DNA of 64,000 nt from Balneolaceae bacterium UBA7797 (GCA_002480645.1 DLCN01000029.1:62001-126000); one strand, 5' to 3'. Numbered from the stretch's first letter, positions 51,968 to 61,805 are shown. Made by a program: numbers and translations. Notes: generated by a model not told the origin, from the sequence alone.

Positions 51968-54925
51968 ATGAAGAAACTTTTTACCACTGCTTTCTTACTT
52001 CTGGTTGTGTTGTTGCCAACAATGGCATGGGCGCAATCAACAGGTAATATTTCGGGAGTGATCACAGAAGAATCAACCGGTGAAACTCTGCCGGGGGTGA
52101 ACGTTCGTATTGTGGGAACCAATTTTGGAGCGGCTACCGGATTTGATGGTGATTACCTGATCAGAAACATTCGTCCGGGCGAATATACCCTGGAGATCAC
52201 TTTCATTGGATTTCAGGTGGTGCAGGTTACCGGGATCAAAGTAGAAGCCGGCGAGACCACCATCGTAAATCAGGCATTGCAGGAAAAAGTATTTGAGTCG
52301 GATGAAGAAGTGGTCGTGATTGGGGAAGCTCCGATCTTTGATGTAGAAAAATCTAATACATCGGCCTCCATATCTAAAGCCGAACTGGATGCGGCTCCTA
52401 TCCAAAAAGTGGAGGATGCCGTTTCCATGCAATCTGGTGTGGTGAAAGATCCTACCGGATTATATATCAAGGGTGGCCGTGCTTACGAAACCGGATATGT
52501 GGTAGATGGCGTTTCTGCACAGGATCCGCTGGCCGGTACCGGATTCGGGCTGGATCTGGGTTCAAATTCTTTCAGTAATATTGAAGTTATCACCGGTGGG
52601 GTTGGTGCCGAATATGGTGATGTGACCTCAGGAGTGGTGGCTGTTCAGACACAGAATGGCGGTAGCCGTTACGAAGGTACGTTCTCACATAAAAGAGATA
52701 ATCTCGGTTCGAATAATATGTCGAATCAGGCCAACTTCTTTAACGATGTGTATGAGTTAAGTTTGGGTGGACCCGGCATCCTTGCCGAAAAAATACTACC
52801 CAAAATGGGATTAAATCTACCGGGAGAGATCACCTTCTTCTTAACAGGGCAGGTTTCTCTTACCGACGGATACACCAAATTATCTGCGGATCAATTGCAT
52901 TCGTCTATTGCGGGAAGTGATTTCTGGTCCCCTCGACAGGGTAATCGTTGGAACGGCATGTTCAAGCTTACCTATAATATTAAGCCGGGAATGAGGCTTC
53001 AGGGAGCATATCAGCGATCTATCACCATCAATCAAAATACCCGCATGCTTCAGATCACCGGTGCTGATACTCAGATCCGTCCCGGTTTTCAGTTTGCTTT
53101 CTCTAACGGATTTCTTGATAACGCGAGTACCTACACACACGACAGTAATTTATCCTATTTAAAGTGGACTCAGACCCTGTCGCAGTCTTCTTTCTATGAA
53201 GTGCAGTTCAGTCGTTTATTTACCCGGCTACGTGCGGATGCAAATGGTCGCGACTGGCGTCCTGATAATGTGGATAGTGAATTTGATCCACAAAGCATCA
53301 TCACTCCTCCGGCCGAAGAATTTGAAGGAACCGACGGATATACCTATGTGCTTTCCGGCCCGGGATATTATAATAACGGCGGTATCGCAACACTGTGGCA
53401 CGATCACTTTGCCGAAGAACTGACCTTAAAGAGTACCATCACCAAGTTTTTTGGCGAACGGGTAAACCAATTGGTAGCCGGATTCGAATTTAAATTCAAT
53501 GATTACCAGTGGATCGATATCACTCGTCCATGGATCGGGGCACCTATACAGATCGATGAAAACACGGTATCAGAAACCTACCGCATTGGAGAGACTTTTG
53601 ATGCATGGCATGTAAAACCAAAACGTGGTGCGTTTTTCATAACTGATAAGATCCGTTATAACGGTTTGATCGCGAACATTGGCGGCCGGCTCGAGTATTG
53701 GGCTCCGGGACGTTATGTGGATAATGCAGTTGCAGATGCACTTGATCCAAATACGGTATCTACCATTCCGACTTTTATTGCAGAGGAATACATCGATAAA
53801 AGTACAGACATACTTGGATTACGATATAAATTCCGCTTCCTGCCAAAAGTGAATGTTTCTTTCCCGGTTAGGGAGAATCAGGTGCTTTTCTTTAATTATG
53901 GTCACTCAACCAGAATTCCGCATCCTAGTTATGTATACGCCGGTCTTGATCCGTTTTATCAGGATCAGTCAGATCTGCCCGATCTGGGTAATCCAAATCT
54001 GGATCCGGAAGTGGACATCTCTTATGAGATCGGTTTAAGGAATCAATTCACAGCAAATGATGCACTTAATGTATCGGCGTTCTGGAGAGATAAGTATGAC
54101 TTCGTGACTACTCAGTCGATCAGAGTTCAGGATGTGGATGGCAGGGATGTGACCAAAGCTTTCAGGATTAACGGAGACTATGCCCGTGCACGTGGTGTGG
54201 AGATCACCTATCTGAAACGCTATAAAGATCTTTTACGCGGTCAATTATCCTTTACGTACTCCAGAGCGGAAGGATTGAGTTCCACCAACGATGATAATCT
54301 AAACAGTATCAATGCAAGCCAGAATATTGGCAGCAACGTAGAAACCCCGCTCGCGTGGGACCGCCCGTTCGATATTAAGGGAAATATCACATTCACCTAC
54401 AATCGTGATAATGGTCTTTTTGACGTAGATGTACTAAATAATTTCCAGATGTTTCTGTCTGCTGTATGGAGAAGCGGTACGCGCTATACCCCGATGGAAT
54501 TGGTGGGATATCAAAGAGATCCGGTAAACGGACAGGAAGACTGGCGCCCGATCTATGAATATGTGGACGACCCGGCAAAACGATACAGCGAAATCGGTCC
54601 GGCCTGGTTCTATATGGATTTTAACTTCCAAAAATCATTTAAAATAAGCGAGACCAAGCTTGCCGCATTCATCGAGATCACCAACATTTTAAATAACCGA
54701 AGTTCAGTGATCGTGAATCCGGTAACCGGTAAAGGTTATAAGCAATATCCAACAACACGAGCTGAATTAATTGCCTTACAAGATGACCGGAGCTATGACG
54801 TTCCCGGAAATGTGAGAGACCCACGATATTTGGATCCAACCGATAACAACTTGCCGGCTTACGATAACCCTGCCAATTATATCGAGCAGCGTCATATCAT
54901 GGTTGGAGTATCAGTGCGATTCTAG
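51968..54925 (+). CDS. TonB-dependent receptor with carboxypeptidase-like N-domain
   Basis: About 985 residues. Signal peptide MKKLFTTAFLLLVVLLPTMAWAQ. CarboxypepD_reg-like domain about 23-105 (GNISGVITEESTGETLPGVNVRIVGTNFGAATGFDGDYLIRN), plug about 115-225 (KVEDAVSMQSGVVKDPTGLYIKGGRAYETGYVVDGVSAQDP), then a barrel ending in MVGVSVRF. Imports a bulky nutrient across the outer membrane with TonB energy. The ATG at 51968 is preferred; a GTG at 51959 overlaps the upstream stop by 4 bp and is an alternative. It is followed 1 bp later by the PorV-like gene. Confidence 0.88.
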   Translation: MKKLFTTAFLLLVVLLPTMAWAQSTGNISGVITEESTGETLPGVNVRIVGTNFGAATGFDGDYLIRNIRPGEYTLEITFIGFQVVQVTGIKVEAGETTIVNQALQEKVFESDEEVVVIGEAPIFDVEKSNTSASISKAELDAAPIQKVEDAVSMQSGVVKDPTGLYIKGGRAYETGYVVDGVSAQDPLAGTGFGLDLGSNSFSNIEVITGGVGAEYGDVTSGVVAVQTQNGGSRYEGTFSHKRDNLGSNNMSNQANFFNDVYELSLGGPGILAEKILPKMGLNLPGEITFFLTGQVSLTDGYTKLSADQLHSSIAGSDFWSPRQGNRWNGMFKLTYNIKPGMRLQGAYQRSITINQNTRMLQITGADTQIRPGFQFAFSNGFLDNASTYTHDSNLSYLKWTQTLSQSSFYEVQFSRLFTRLRADANGRDWRPDNVDSEFDPQSIITPPAEEFEGTDGYTYVLSGPGYYNNGGIATLWHDHFAEELTLKSTITKFFGERVNQLVAGFEFKFNDYQWIDITRPWIGAPIQIDENTVSETYRIGETFDAWHVKPKRGAFFITDKIRYNGLIANIGGRLEYWAPGRYVDNAVADALDPNTVSTIPTFIAEEYIDKSTDILGLRYKFRFLPKVNVSFPVRENQVLFFNYGHSTRIPHPSYVYAGLDPFYQDQSDLPDLGNPNLDPEVDISYEIGLRNQFTANDALNVSAFWRDKYDFVTTQSIRVQDVDGRDVTKAFRINGDYARARGVEITYLKRYKDLLRGQLSFTYSRAEGLSSTNDDNLNSINASQNIGSNVETPLAWDRPFDIKGNITFTYNRDNGLFDVDVLNNFQMFLSAVWRSGTRYTPMELVGYQRDPVNGQEDWRPIYEYVDDPAKRYSEIGPAWFYMDFNFQKSFKISETKLAAFIEITNILNNRSSVIVNPVTGKGYKQYPTTRAELIALQDDRSYDVPGNVRDPRYLDPTDNNLPAYDNPANYIEQRHIMVGVSVRF

Positions 54926-54926
54926 A

Positions 54927-55925
54927 ATGAAATTTATGAAATACATATCATCAACAGTCCTGTTATTAATGCTGGTACTTTCATCAAGCCTGGTTAAAGC
55001 ACAAGGATTTGGTCAGGATCGTGCCGGTACTGAGGGATTTCAGTTTACAAAGATCGCCGTTGATCCAAGAGCGGCGGCAATGGGAAATTCAAATATGGCA
55101 GATGCCAACGACGGTTCGAGTTTATACTGGAACCCGGCGCTTTCAGCCAGAGTGGAAGGCTCCACTATTATGGCGAGTCATACCGCATATTTCGCCGGCA
55201 TCAGTCAGGATTACATCAGTGTGATCCAGAGTTTTGATAAATTCTCCGTTGGTTTGTCTATGCAGTATCTGGGGTCAGGAGATATCAAGGAGACCACAGA
55301 ATTTGAACCGTTTGGTACGGGACGTATGTTCAGCACTAATCATTATGCCATTGGCCTTTCTGCCGCTCAGCAGGTAACCGATCTGTTCAGTTACGGGATC
55401 ACGTTTAAATTCCTACAGGAAAATATTGAGGAAGTACAGTACAGCAGTGGGGCCATCGATTTTGGATTTTCATATCTGGTTGGTGATACCGGACTACGCT
55501 TTGCTGTAGGGATCAATAATTTTGGGCTGGATGCCGATCCTTCCGGAACTACTACCCGCATAGATGAAACAGATGGAGTAGTAGTTGAAGCTCCTCAGGA
55601 AGTAAATTCATTGCCAACAAGATTTCATATCGGAGCTGCATACGATCTGATCGACACTGAACAGAATAAATTGATTATTACCGCTCAGGTAACCAACCCT
55701 TCCGATAATGCCGAGCAGTTGAATATCGGTGCTGAATATAGTTTTGTAGATCAGTTCTTCCTCAGAACCGGTTATGAGTTCGGAATTCAGGAACGAAAGA
55801 TACCGAGTCTCGGTGCCGGATTTGTACTGCCCGTAGGTAATAAAATTATTAAAGCGGATTATGCCTATTCCCTGTACGAACGATTGGGCGAGATCCATAG
55901 AATTGCGATCAGTTTTTCACTATGA
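54927..55925 (+). CDS. PorV/PorQ-family outer-membrane barrel
   Basis: About 332 residues. Signal peptide about 1-25 (SLVKAQG). The mature start GFGQDRAGTEGFQFTKIAVDPRAAAMGNSNMADANDGSSLYWNPAL is the PorV/PorQ family signature, followed by FadL-like barrel strands and a C-terminal aromatic-containing RIAISFSL. PorV shuttles T9SS cargo after translocation to the attachment machinery. Finding it beside T9SS cargo genes supports a linked role. The ATG at 54927 is chosen because upstream frame overlaps the TonB gene; M at 54936 is also possible. The stop overlaps the next start by 4 bp. Confidence 0.85.
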   Translation: MKFMKYISSTVLLLMLVLSSSLVKAQGFGQDRAGTEGFQFTKIAVDPRAAAMGNSNMADANDGSSLYWNPALSARVEGSTIMASHTAYFAGISQDYISVIQSFDKFSVGLSMQYLGSGDIKETTEFEPFGTGRMFSTNHYAIGLSAAQQVTDLFSYGITFKFLQENIEEVQYSSGAIDFGFSYLVGDTGLRFAVGINNFGLDADPSGTTTRIDETDGVVVEAPQEVNSLPTRFHIGAAYDLIDTEQNKLIITAQVTNPSDNAEQLNIGAEYSFVDQFFLRTGYEFGIQERKIPSLGAGFVLPVGNKIIKADYAYSLYERLGEIHRIAISFSL

Positions 55926-57214
55926 CGATGAAAAGAACAGTTTACATAGCATCCGTTTTAGCATTGATGATCTCATTCACTGGATGTGATGATATTTTCA
56001 ATTCAAAATCGAATAAGGATACCGACGAGATCTTCGACATTGGCCGAATTGATCCTTCGCTTGAAAACGTTGACGGGTATGCCCCCGTACTTCCATTTTG
56101 GGGAGAATTTGATGCTCCAACCGATGTGCATGTCGGCTTTGATGAATTCGTCTATGTAACCGACAACCATGGAGTGCATTTACTGGACAGGGCCGATCTG
56201 TCACCACGAGTTACCATCCCGTTAACCGGCGCTATTTCGGTAACACAAGACCGATTGTTGAATGTATATGTGGCTGCGCGTATCGATACAGTGATAGAGT
56301 CTATCGATCCGAACATTACCTGGAATTTACCTGCGGTATTCAAGATCAAGAATATGAACGGAGCAGGCCCGATCGAATATGTGGATACTTTGATCTTTCC
56401 GTTTGATGACGCCAGTTTAAGTACCACCGCTGCACAGAATGCCCGCTTAAACCGTAATTCAGCCATTAATTATGAAATGGTGGAAGTAACCGGCGTTACT
56501 GTATTGGCTGATAATTCCATTTATGTAACCCGTCGTGGTCCGTTTACAGAAACGTCGAATGTTGCCGCACCTGATAATACGGTACTCGAATTTCAGCGAC
56601 AGAGAGTGGATGGTGTTTTAACAGACAAAATGATCAATGTACGTCAGATCCGTACCTTAAATCCGACCATTCCTTCATTGCGAAGTGGAGTAGGGATCAG
56701 CGCAATCACTTCCTTTATCAGCCCACCTCAGCGTGATATTTTTAGTGATGACAGAAGTTTTATTATAACACAGGCACAGCAAAACAAAGATATTCCATTC
56801 CGTGTGCTTTGGATCAACGCAGTGGAAACAGTGGATGGGTTGGTGTTCCAGCAAAATTCAGATCTGCTAAAACAGGATACCACTCAGGCAGATGGTTTTT
56901 TATATGAAGCCTATAAATTTGAAAATCCGGTGGATGTTACGTTTGGCGGCGATGATGATGCTTTTATCTTCGTTGTAGATGCCGCTCAACATAAGCTCTA
57001 CCAATTCCAGTTAAATGGTCAGGAAGGGGTACCACCACCGGCCGGTGTGGAAGATCAGACCAAACAGATCGTGGTTTCATTTGGTGGCTTCGGGGCCGAT
57101 TCCAAACAATTCAACACCCCGAGTGGCGTAGCATATTTCGATAAAGTACTCTACGTAGCTGATACCGGTAACAATCGCATTTCCCGGTTCAAGCTTACCT
57201 CCGATTTCGAATAA
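55922..57214 (+). CDS. NHL/beta-propeller lipoprotein, last gene of surface cluster
   Basis: 430 residues. Lipobox LISFTGC-like (Cys at about 22). Propeller repeats: FDAPTDVHVGFDEFVYVTDNHGVHLLDR, FENPVDVTFGGDDDAFIFVVDAAQHKLYQFQ, and FNTPSGVAYFDKVLYVADTGNNRISRFKL, the last being a textbook NHL repeat. It could act as a surface binding protein in the TonB/PorV unit. It starts within the PorV-like stop (ATGA overlap). Confidence 0.8.
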   Translation: MTMKRTVYIASVLALMISFTGCDDIFNSKSNKDTDEIFDIGRIDPSLENVDGYAPVLPFWGEFDAPTDVHVGFDEFVYVTDNHGVHLLDRADLSPRVTIPLTGAISVTQDRLLNVYVAARIDTVIESIDPNITWNLPAVFKIKNMNGAGPIEYVDTLIFPFDDASLSTTAAQNARLNRNSAINYEMVEVTGVTVLADNSIYVTRRGPFTETSNVAAPDNTVLEFQRQRVDGVLTDKMINVRQIRTLNPTIPSLRSGVGISAITSFISPPQRDIFSDDRSFIITQAQQNKDIPFRVLWINAVETVDGLVFQQNSDLLKQDTTQADGFLYEAYKFENPVDVTFGGDDDAFIFVVDAAQHKLYQFQLNGQEGVPPPAGVEDQTKQIVVSFGGFGADSKQFNTPSGVAYFDKVLYVADTGNNRISRFKLTSDFE

Positions 57215-57272
57215 AGCATATTTTAAAGCTTCGTTAAACAGAAAAGTAACGCTCATCAGGGTAAGGGGAAGG

Positions 57273-57299
57273 GTATGTTATGTAACCTAAGTAACATAC
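57273..57299. promoter_or_regulatory. Inverted repeat upstream of the second TonB receptor
   Basis: GTATGTTA (57273-57280) / TAACATAC (57292-57299), 11-bp spacer, in the 246 bp gap before the codon-optimised TonB receptor gene. It may be a regulator site or a weak hairpin ending the cluster upstream. Confidence 0.5.
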
Positions 57300-57410
57300 T
57301 GTTATTGAGTGATTAAGGAAATGTAGTTGCCAAGGTATCCATCCCAAAAAATTACACGAAAAAACAGGCAATAATTGTGAGGCTTAATTTTCGCTTAATG
57401 TTGAAGACCG

Positions 57411-57418
57411 TACCTTTG
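57411..57418 (+). promoter_or_regulatory. -7 element of the second TonB receptor promoter
   Basis: TACCTTTG matches TAnnTTTG exactly, 42 bp before the ATG. The -33 position reads TTTTCG, a weak match. Confidence 0.5.
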
Positions 57419-57460
57419 AGCTTCTAAACAATCGTATCAAAATCCATAAAACTAACAGGG

Positions 57461-60094
57461 ATGAAGAAACATTTAGCATTATTATCAACCTTTCTACTTT
57501 TGCCATTATTCGCTATGGCTCAGGTTACTCTTCAGGGTTCTATCACTGAAGAAGAAACCGGTGATGTAGTAATTGGCGCAAACGTATATCTGCAGGGAAC
57601 CAATTTAGGTGCTGCTACAGATATCGAAGGTAACTACGTTATTAAAAATGTGCCTGAGGGAACATACACGATCCGTGTATCAAGCATTGGTTATGAAACC
57701 ATTACTCAATCTATTGAAGTTGAAGGCTCTTCTGTGACCATCGACTTTGTTTTAAGCTCTTCCAGTGAGTCATTAGAGGCATTAGAAGTATTTGCTTCAC
57801 GTTCTAATCAAAATACTCCTGTTGCCTACTCAGATGTAAGCAAAGAAGCATTACAGGTTCAGTTGGGATCTCGCGACCTTCCTGAAGTATTGAACATCAC
57901 ACCTTCTGTATACTCTACCAATCAGGGTGGTGGATCCGGTGATGCCCGTATCAACGTTCGTGGTTTCAGCCAGAGAAACGTTGCAGTACTGATTAACGGG
58001 GTGCCCGTTAATGACATGGAAAATGGCTGGGTATACTGGTCTAACTGGGATGGTGTGGGTGATGTAGCCCGTTCTATTCAGGTTCAGCGCGGTATCTCTA
58101 ATGTGAACTTAGCTGTTCCATCTGTTGGTGGTACATTAAACATTATTACTGATCCAACCGCTAATGATGCCGGCGGATCTTATAAAACAGAGATCGGCAG
58201 CGGTAATCTTGCTAAAAGTACATTGATCCTGAATTCAGGTATGATCAATGACAAATTTGCATTCAGCTTTGTAGGTGTTCGTAAAACTGCTGACGGACTC
58301 GTTGAAGGAACCTGGACTGATGCATGGGCGTATCACTTAGCGGCTTCTTATCAGGTTAATGACAAAAACAGACTGGATCTGTTTGCATTAGGTGCACCTC
58401 AGCGTCACGGACAAAACCTGTACATGCAGAATATTGCTACTTATGATCGTTCTTATGCTCTGGGCTTAGACGGTTACGATCCTGCAGCGGCAGATCGTTA
58501 CACTGAAAAAGGACGTTTCTTCAACCAAAACGTAGCCGGTGTTAGCTCAGGATACGAAGGAAACCAATATATCGGTGATGGCTGGACCGGTCCAAGCATC
58601 ACAAACCGTTTCAGTCCATCTGAGATCAGTGAGCGTGAAAATTTCTTTCACAAGCCACAAGTTAACCTGAACTGGTACAGCCAGCTTGCTGAAAACGTAT
58701 CTTTAACAAACGTACTTTACTACTCCGGTGGTGTTGGTGGTGGTACCGGTACCTACGGTAGCAGCCCGGTTCGTGATTTCTCTAACGGTGCTTACAAGAT
58801 CCTTTGGGATGATACCATCGAAAGAAACATTGCCAATGGTGATACTTCTCTCACTATTCTGAGAAACAGCCGTAACAATCAGTGGACCATCGGTGATATT
58901 GTTAAAGTGACTGCTAATCTGAACGAAAACTTAGAAATTCAGGCCGGTTTAGACTGGAGAACTGCAGAGATCGAACATTACCGTGAAGTACGTGACCTTC
59001 TTGGTGGTCACCTGTTTATGTACAACGGCGAAGCAGTTGGTCTGGGCGATAAGATCGCTTATAACTATACCAATACTGTTGACTGGTATGGTGGATTTGT
59101 TCAGGGACAATATACTACCGACAAATTCAGTGCTTACGGTACTGCAGGTATTTCAAGTATTAAATACACCCACGACAACTTCTTCCTGGATCTTTACCGT
59201 GAGAGCGATGCGATCATGGGATGGCAGTTAAAAGGGGGCGCGATCTTTAACGTGAGCGAAACCATGGGTGTTTATGCAAACTTAGGTGCCATTTCTAAAG
59301 TGCCGATCTTCGATAACGTGATCAGTGATGGAAACGGAGCTGTAAACGAGGATCCACAAAATGAGAAGTTCTACTTCTATGAGACTGGTATTCGTTTCAA
59401 TGATACAGAAGGAACTCTTGCCGGTAATTTAAACCTATACATGACCGACCGTAGAGACCGTTCTTTCACTCGTTCAGTAACTCAGCAGAATGGAGCTGAT
59501 GGTCTTATCAATATCTCCGGTTTAGATCAGCGCCACATGGGGGTTGAGCTGGAACTTGGTTACCGACCAAACAGCATGGTTCGTTTCGACTTTGCTGCTT
59601 CTCATAACTTATGGGAATACACTAATGACGTAACTGCCCAGTACCTGGCTGACGAAGCAACTCAGACTTATTCTACTATCAATCTATATGTTGATGGTTT
59701 AAAAGTAGGTAACGCGCCTCAAACTCAGTTCTCTTATGTAATGACACTGGAGCCTACCAACAAACTGGATGTAACGGTTGTTGGAACTTCATTCCTGCGT
59801 CACTACTCAGAGTTTGACCCGCTGAGCCGAACTGACGAAACCGATCGTACTCAAACCTGGCAAGTACCGAACTACAGCGTATTCAGTGCTCACATTAACT
59901 ACGACATCCCTAGCATTTTAGAAGGAAGTCAGTTATTCATCAACGTATTTAACGTGTTCAATACAACCTACATTCAGGATGCATTGGATAACAGCCGTTA
60001 CAATGGTTTCGATAGCGATCATGACGCTGATGATGCTGAAGTATTCTTAGGTTTACCTCGCCGATACAACATTGGTCTTCGTATCAACTTCTAA
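57461..60094 (+). CDS. TonB-dependent receptor with carboxypeptidase-like N-domain, highly codon-biased
   Basis: 877 residues. Signal peptide (about 1-20, FAMAQ). CarboxypepD_reg-like domain (VTLQGSITEEETGDVVIGANVYLQGTNLGAATDIEGNYVI), plug with DARINVRGFSQRNVAVLINGVPVNDMENGWVYWSNWDGV and VGGTLNII, and a barrel ending RRYNIGLRINF. Codon use (CGT, GGT, GCT, CTG/TTA) is far more uniform than in neighbours, suggesting a major outer-membrane protein. A phosphodiesterase-type lipoprotein gene follows after a terminator, which hints at phosphate-ester nutrients, but the ligand is unknown. Confidence 0.9.
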   Translation: MKKHLALLSTFLLLPLFAMAQVTLQGSITEEETGDVVIGANVYLQGTNLGAATDIEGNYVIKNVPEGTYTIRVSSIGYETITQSIEVEGSSVTIDFVLSSSSESLEALEVFASRSNQNTPVAYSDVSKEALQVQLGSRDLPEVLNITPSVYSTNQGGGSGDARINVRGFSQRNVAVLINGVPVNDMENGWVYWSNWDGVGDVARSIQVQRGISNVNLAVPSVGGTLNIITDPTANDAGGSYKTEIGSGNLAKSTLILNSGMINDKFAFSFVGVRKTADGLVEGTWTDAWAYHLAASYQVNDKNRLDLFALGAPQRHGQNLYMQNIATYDRSYALGLDGYDPAAADRYTEKGRFFNQNVAGVSSGYEGNQYIGDGWTGPSITNRFSPSEISERENFFHKPQVNLNWYSQLAENVSLTNVLYYSGGVGGGTGTYGSSPVRDFSNGAYKILWDDTIERNIANGDTSLTILRNSRNNQWTIGDIVKVTANLNENLEIQAGLDWRTAEIEHYREVRDLLGGHLFMYNGEAVGLGDKIAYNYTNTVDWYGGFVQGQYTTDKFSAYGTAGISSIKYTHDNFFLDLYRESDAIMGWQLKGGAIFNVSETMGVYANLGAISKVPIFDNVISDGNGAVNEDPQNEKFYFYETGIRFNDTEGTLAGNLNLYMTDRRDRSFTRSVTQQNGADGLINISGLDQRHMGVELELGYRPNSMVRFDFAASHNLWEYTNDVTAQYLADEATQTYSTINLYVDGLKVGNAPQTQFSYVMTLEPTNKLDVTVVGTSFLRHYSEFDPLSRTDETDRTQTWQVPNYSVFSAHINYDIPSILEGSQLFINVFNVFNTTYIQDALDNSRYNGFDSDHDADDAEVFLGLPRRYNIGLRINF

Positions 60095-60115
60095 GAATTC
60101 TTAGCCTAAATTTTA

Positions 60116-60150
60116 CAAAAGCAGTCCCGCAACTCGGGGCTGCTTTTTTT
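60116..60150 (+). terminator. Terminator after the TonB receptor
   Basis: AAAAGCAGTCCCG / CGGGGCTGCTTTT with a 5-nt loop, one G-T pair and a long T-run. It lies between the receptor and the phosphodiesterase gene. Confidence 0.88.
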
Positions 60151-60162
60151 ATTATCCCCATT

Positions 60163-61377
60163 ATGAAAAAGATCCTACCCTTATTATTACTCTCATTATT
60201 TGTTGCCTGTTCACCATCAGGTAAAAAAGAACATGCAAAATTGTTATTAGTTTCTTTTGATGGTTTCCGAGCCGATTATCTTCAAAAGACAGAAACACCA
60301 AACTTCGATACCTTTGTTAGAACCGGAGTGAAAAGTGAAGGACTTATCCCGGTATTTCCCAGTAAAACGTTCCCGAATCATTACGCAATAGCAGTGGGCC
60401 TGTACCCGGAGAATAATGGTTTGGTTGGTAACTCAATGTACGACAGTACCCTGGCTCTTTCTTATTCCATTGGGAATCGCGAACAGGTAGAAAATCCGGC
60501 CTGGTATTTGGGAGAACCGATCTGGAATACCGTAGAGAAGAATGGTTTAAAAGCCGGAACCATGTTTTGGGTTGGTTCAGAAGCACCTGTTCAGGATATG
60601 AGGCCTACTCACTGGAAGAAATATGATGGAAATATGCCAGATAGTGCACGTATTGATACAGTGGTTAAGTGGCTGACTTCCGGTGATGATAAAGAAGTTG
60701 ACTTCGGAACACTCTATTTCAGTTTTGTAGACAGCAAAGGTCATCGGTATGGCACAGAATCTGAAGAAGTGATAGAAGCCATTCAATATGCCGATGATCT
60801 GATGGGATACCTTGCAACCCGGATGAAGGATGAAGGCCTTTTTGGAGATACGAATGTGATCATTTTGTCGGATCATGGGATGACCGATCTGTCTAAAGAC
60901 CGACTCGTTTTTGTGGATGATCTTATTGATATGGAAGAGGTTGATATCATTGCAACATCCCCGGTGGTTATGATGAATGTAAAGGGAGATAATGTTGAGG
61001 AGATCTATTCCGCATTGAAGGAAAACGAAGATCATTATTCGGTATATACCCGTGAGAATTTGCCGGAGCGATTTCATCTGAAAAATAATGACCGCGTACC
61101 GGAGATCACCATGATCGCGGATCTGGGGCACACGATCTCAACCCATCAATATGTGGACAGCCGATCCGATTATCCGAGTGGAGGAACACATGGGTTTGAT
61201 AATCAGGAGAAGGAAATGCATGCTTTATTTGTCGCGTTTGGTCCTGATTTCAAAAAGGGATATAGTATGGACACGTTCGAGAATATTCATATTTATGAAC
61301 TGATGACCCATTTAATGGGGATTCCTTCGGCGGGAACGGATGGTGATCTGAATGAAGTGAAGGAAATGCTTCGATAA
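60163..61377 (+). CDS. Alkaline-phosphatase-superfamily nucleotide pyrophosphatase/phosphodiesterase, lipoprotein
   Basis: 404 residues with lipobox LFVAC (Cys16). ENPP-type active site: LVSFDGFRADYL (D33), FPSKTFPNHYA with nucleophile T69, FVDSKGHRYG, VIILSDHGM and GGTHGFDN, giving the two-zinc site ligands. It hydrolyses phosphodiester or pyrophosphate bonds of nucleotides or similar compounds outside the cytoplasm. It follows the TonB receptor gene, so it may process an organophosphate. Ligand of the pair is inferred. Confidence 0.88.
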   Translation: MKKILPLLLLSLFVACSPSGKKEHAKLLLVSFDGFRADYLQKTETPNFDTFVRTGVKSEGLIPVFPSKTFPNHYAIAVGLYPENNGLVGNSMYDSTLALSYSIGNREQVENPAWYLGEPIWNTVEKNGLKAGTMFWVGSEAPVQDMRPTHWKKYDGNMPDSARIDTVVKWLTSGDDKEVDFGTLYFSFVDSKGHRYGTESEEVIEAIQYADDLMGYLATRMKDEGLFGDTNVIILSDHGMTDLSKDRLVFVDDLIDMEEVDIIATSPVVMMNVKGDNVEEIYSALKENEDHYSVYTRENLPERFHLKNNDRVPEITMIADLGHTISTHQYVDSRSDYPSGGTHGFDNQEKEMHALFVAFGPDFKKGYSMDTFENIHIYELMTHLMGIPSAGTDGDLNEVKEMLR

Positions 61378-61455
61378 TTTGGATTGCATCTATCTTAAGT
61401 TGAACTGATATTCAGGTTCAATTTTTTTGAAATATTAAAATTCATTCTTACTCAT

Positions 61456-61791
61456 ATGCCATACGTAGTAACCGAACCATGTATTAAATGTAAGTATACA
61501 AACTGTGCCTCCGTGTGCCCGGTTGATGCTTTCCGTGAAGGCCCAAACTTTTTAGTGATCGATCCTGATGAGTGTATCGATTGTGATGCGTGTGTTTCGG
61601 AATGCCCGGTTGAAGCTATTTTTCCTGACGATGAAGTGCCTGAAAAATGGGAACAGTACATTGATCTGAACGAGCGTCTGGCAGAAGCATGGGAAGATCA
61701 TGTGATCAACGAAACCAAAGATGCGCTACCTGATGCCGATGAATGGGCCGAAAAAGAAGATAAATTAGGCGAGCTCAAAGAAGAGTGGTAA
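61456..61791 (+). CDS. fdxA: Ferredoxin, [3Fe-4S][4Fe-4S] FdxA type
   Basis: 111 residues. The start PYVVTEPCIKCKYTNCASVCPVDAF and later DECIDCDACVSECPVEAIFPDDEVPEKW match the FdxA/Azotobacter ferredoxin I type. C9, C17 and C50 should bind the 3Fe-4S cluster and C21, C40, C43, C46 the 4Fe-4S cluster. The acidic C-terminal extension (about 55-111) is normal for the family. A small cytoplasmic electron carrier, partner unknown. Confidence 0.95.
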   Translation: MPYVVTEPCIKCKYTNCASVCPVDAFREGPNFLVIDPDECIDCDACVSECPVEAIFPDDEVPEKWEQYIDLNERLAEAWEDHVINETKDALPDADEWAEKEDKLGELKEEW

Positions 61792-61805
61792 AAAATTCGT
61801 TAATT

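Noticed and set aside
60577..61131. 184-residue minus-strand frame within the phosphodiesterase gene
   Set aside because: Mirror frame of a gene with complete active-site motifs.
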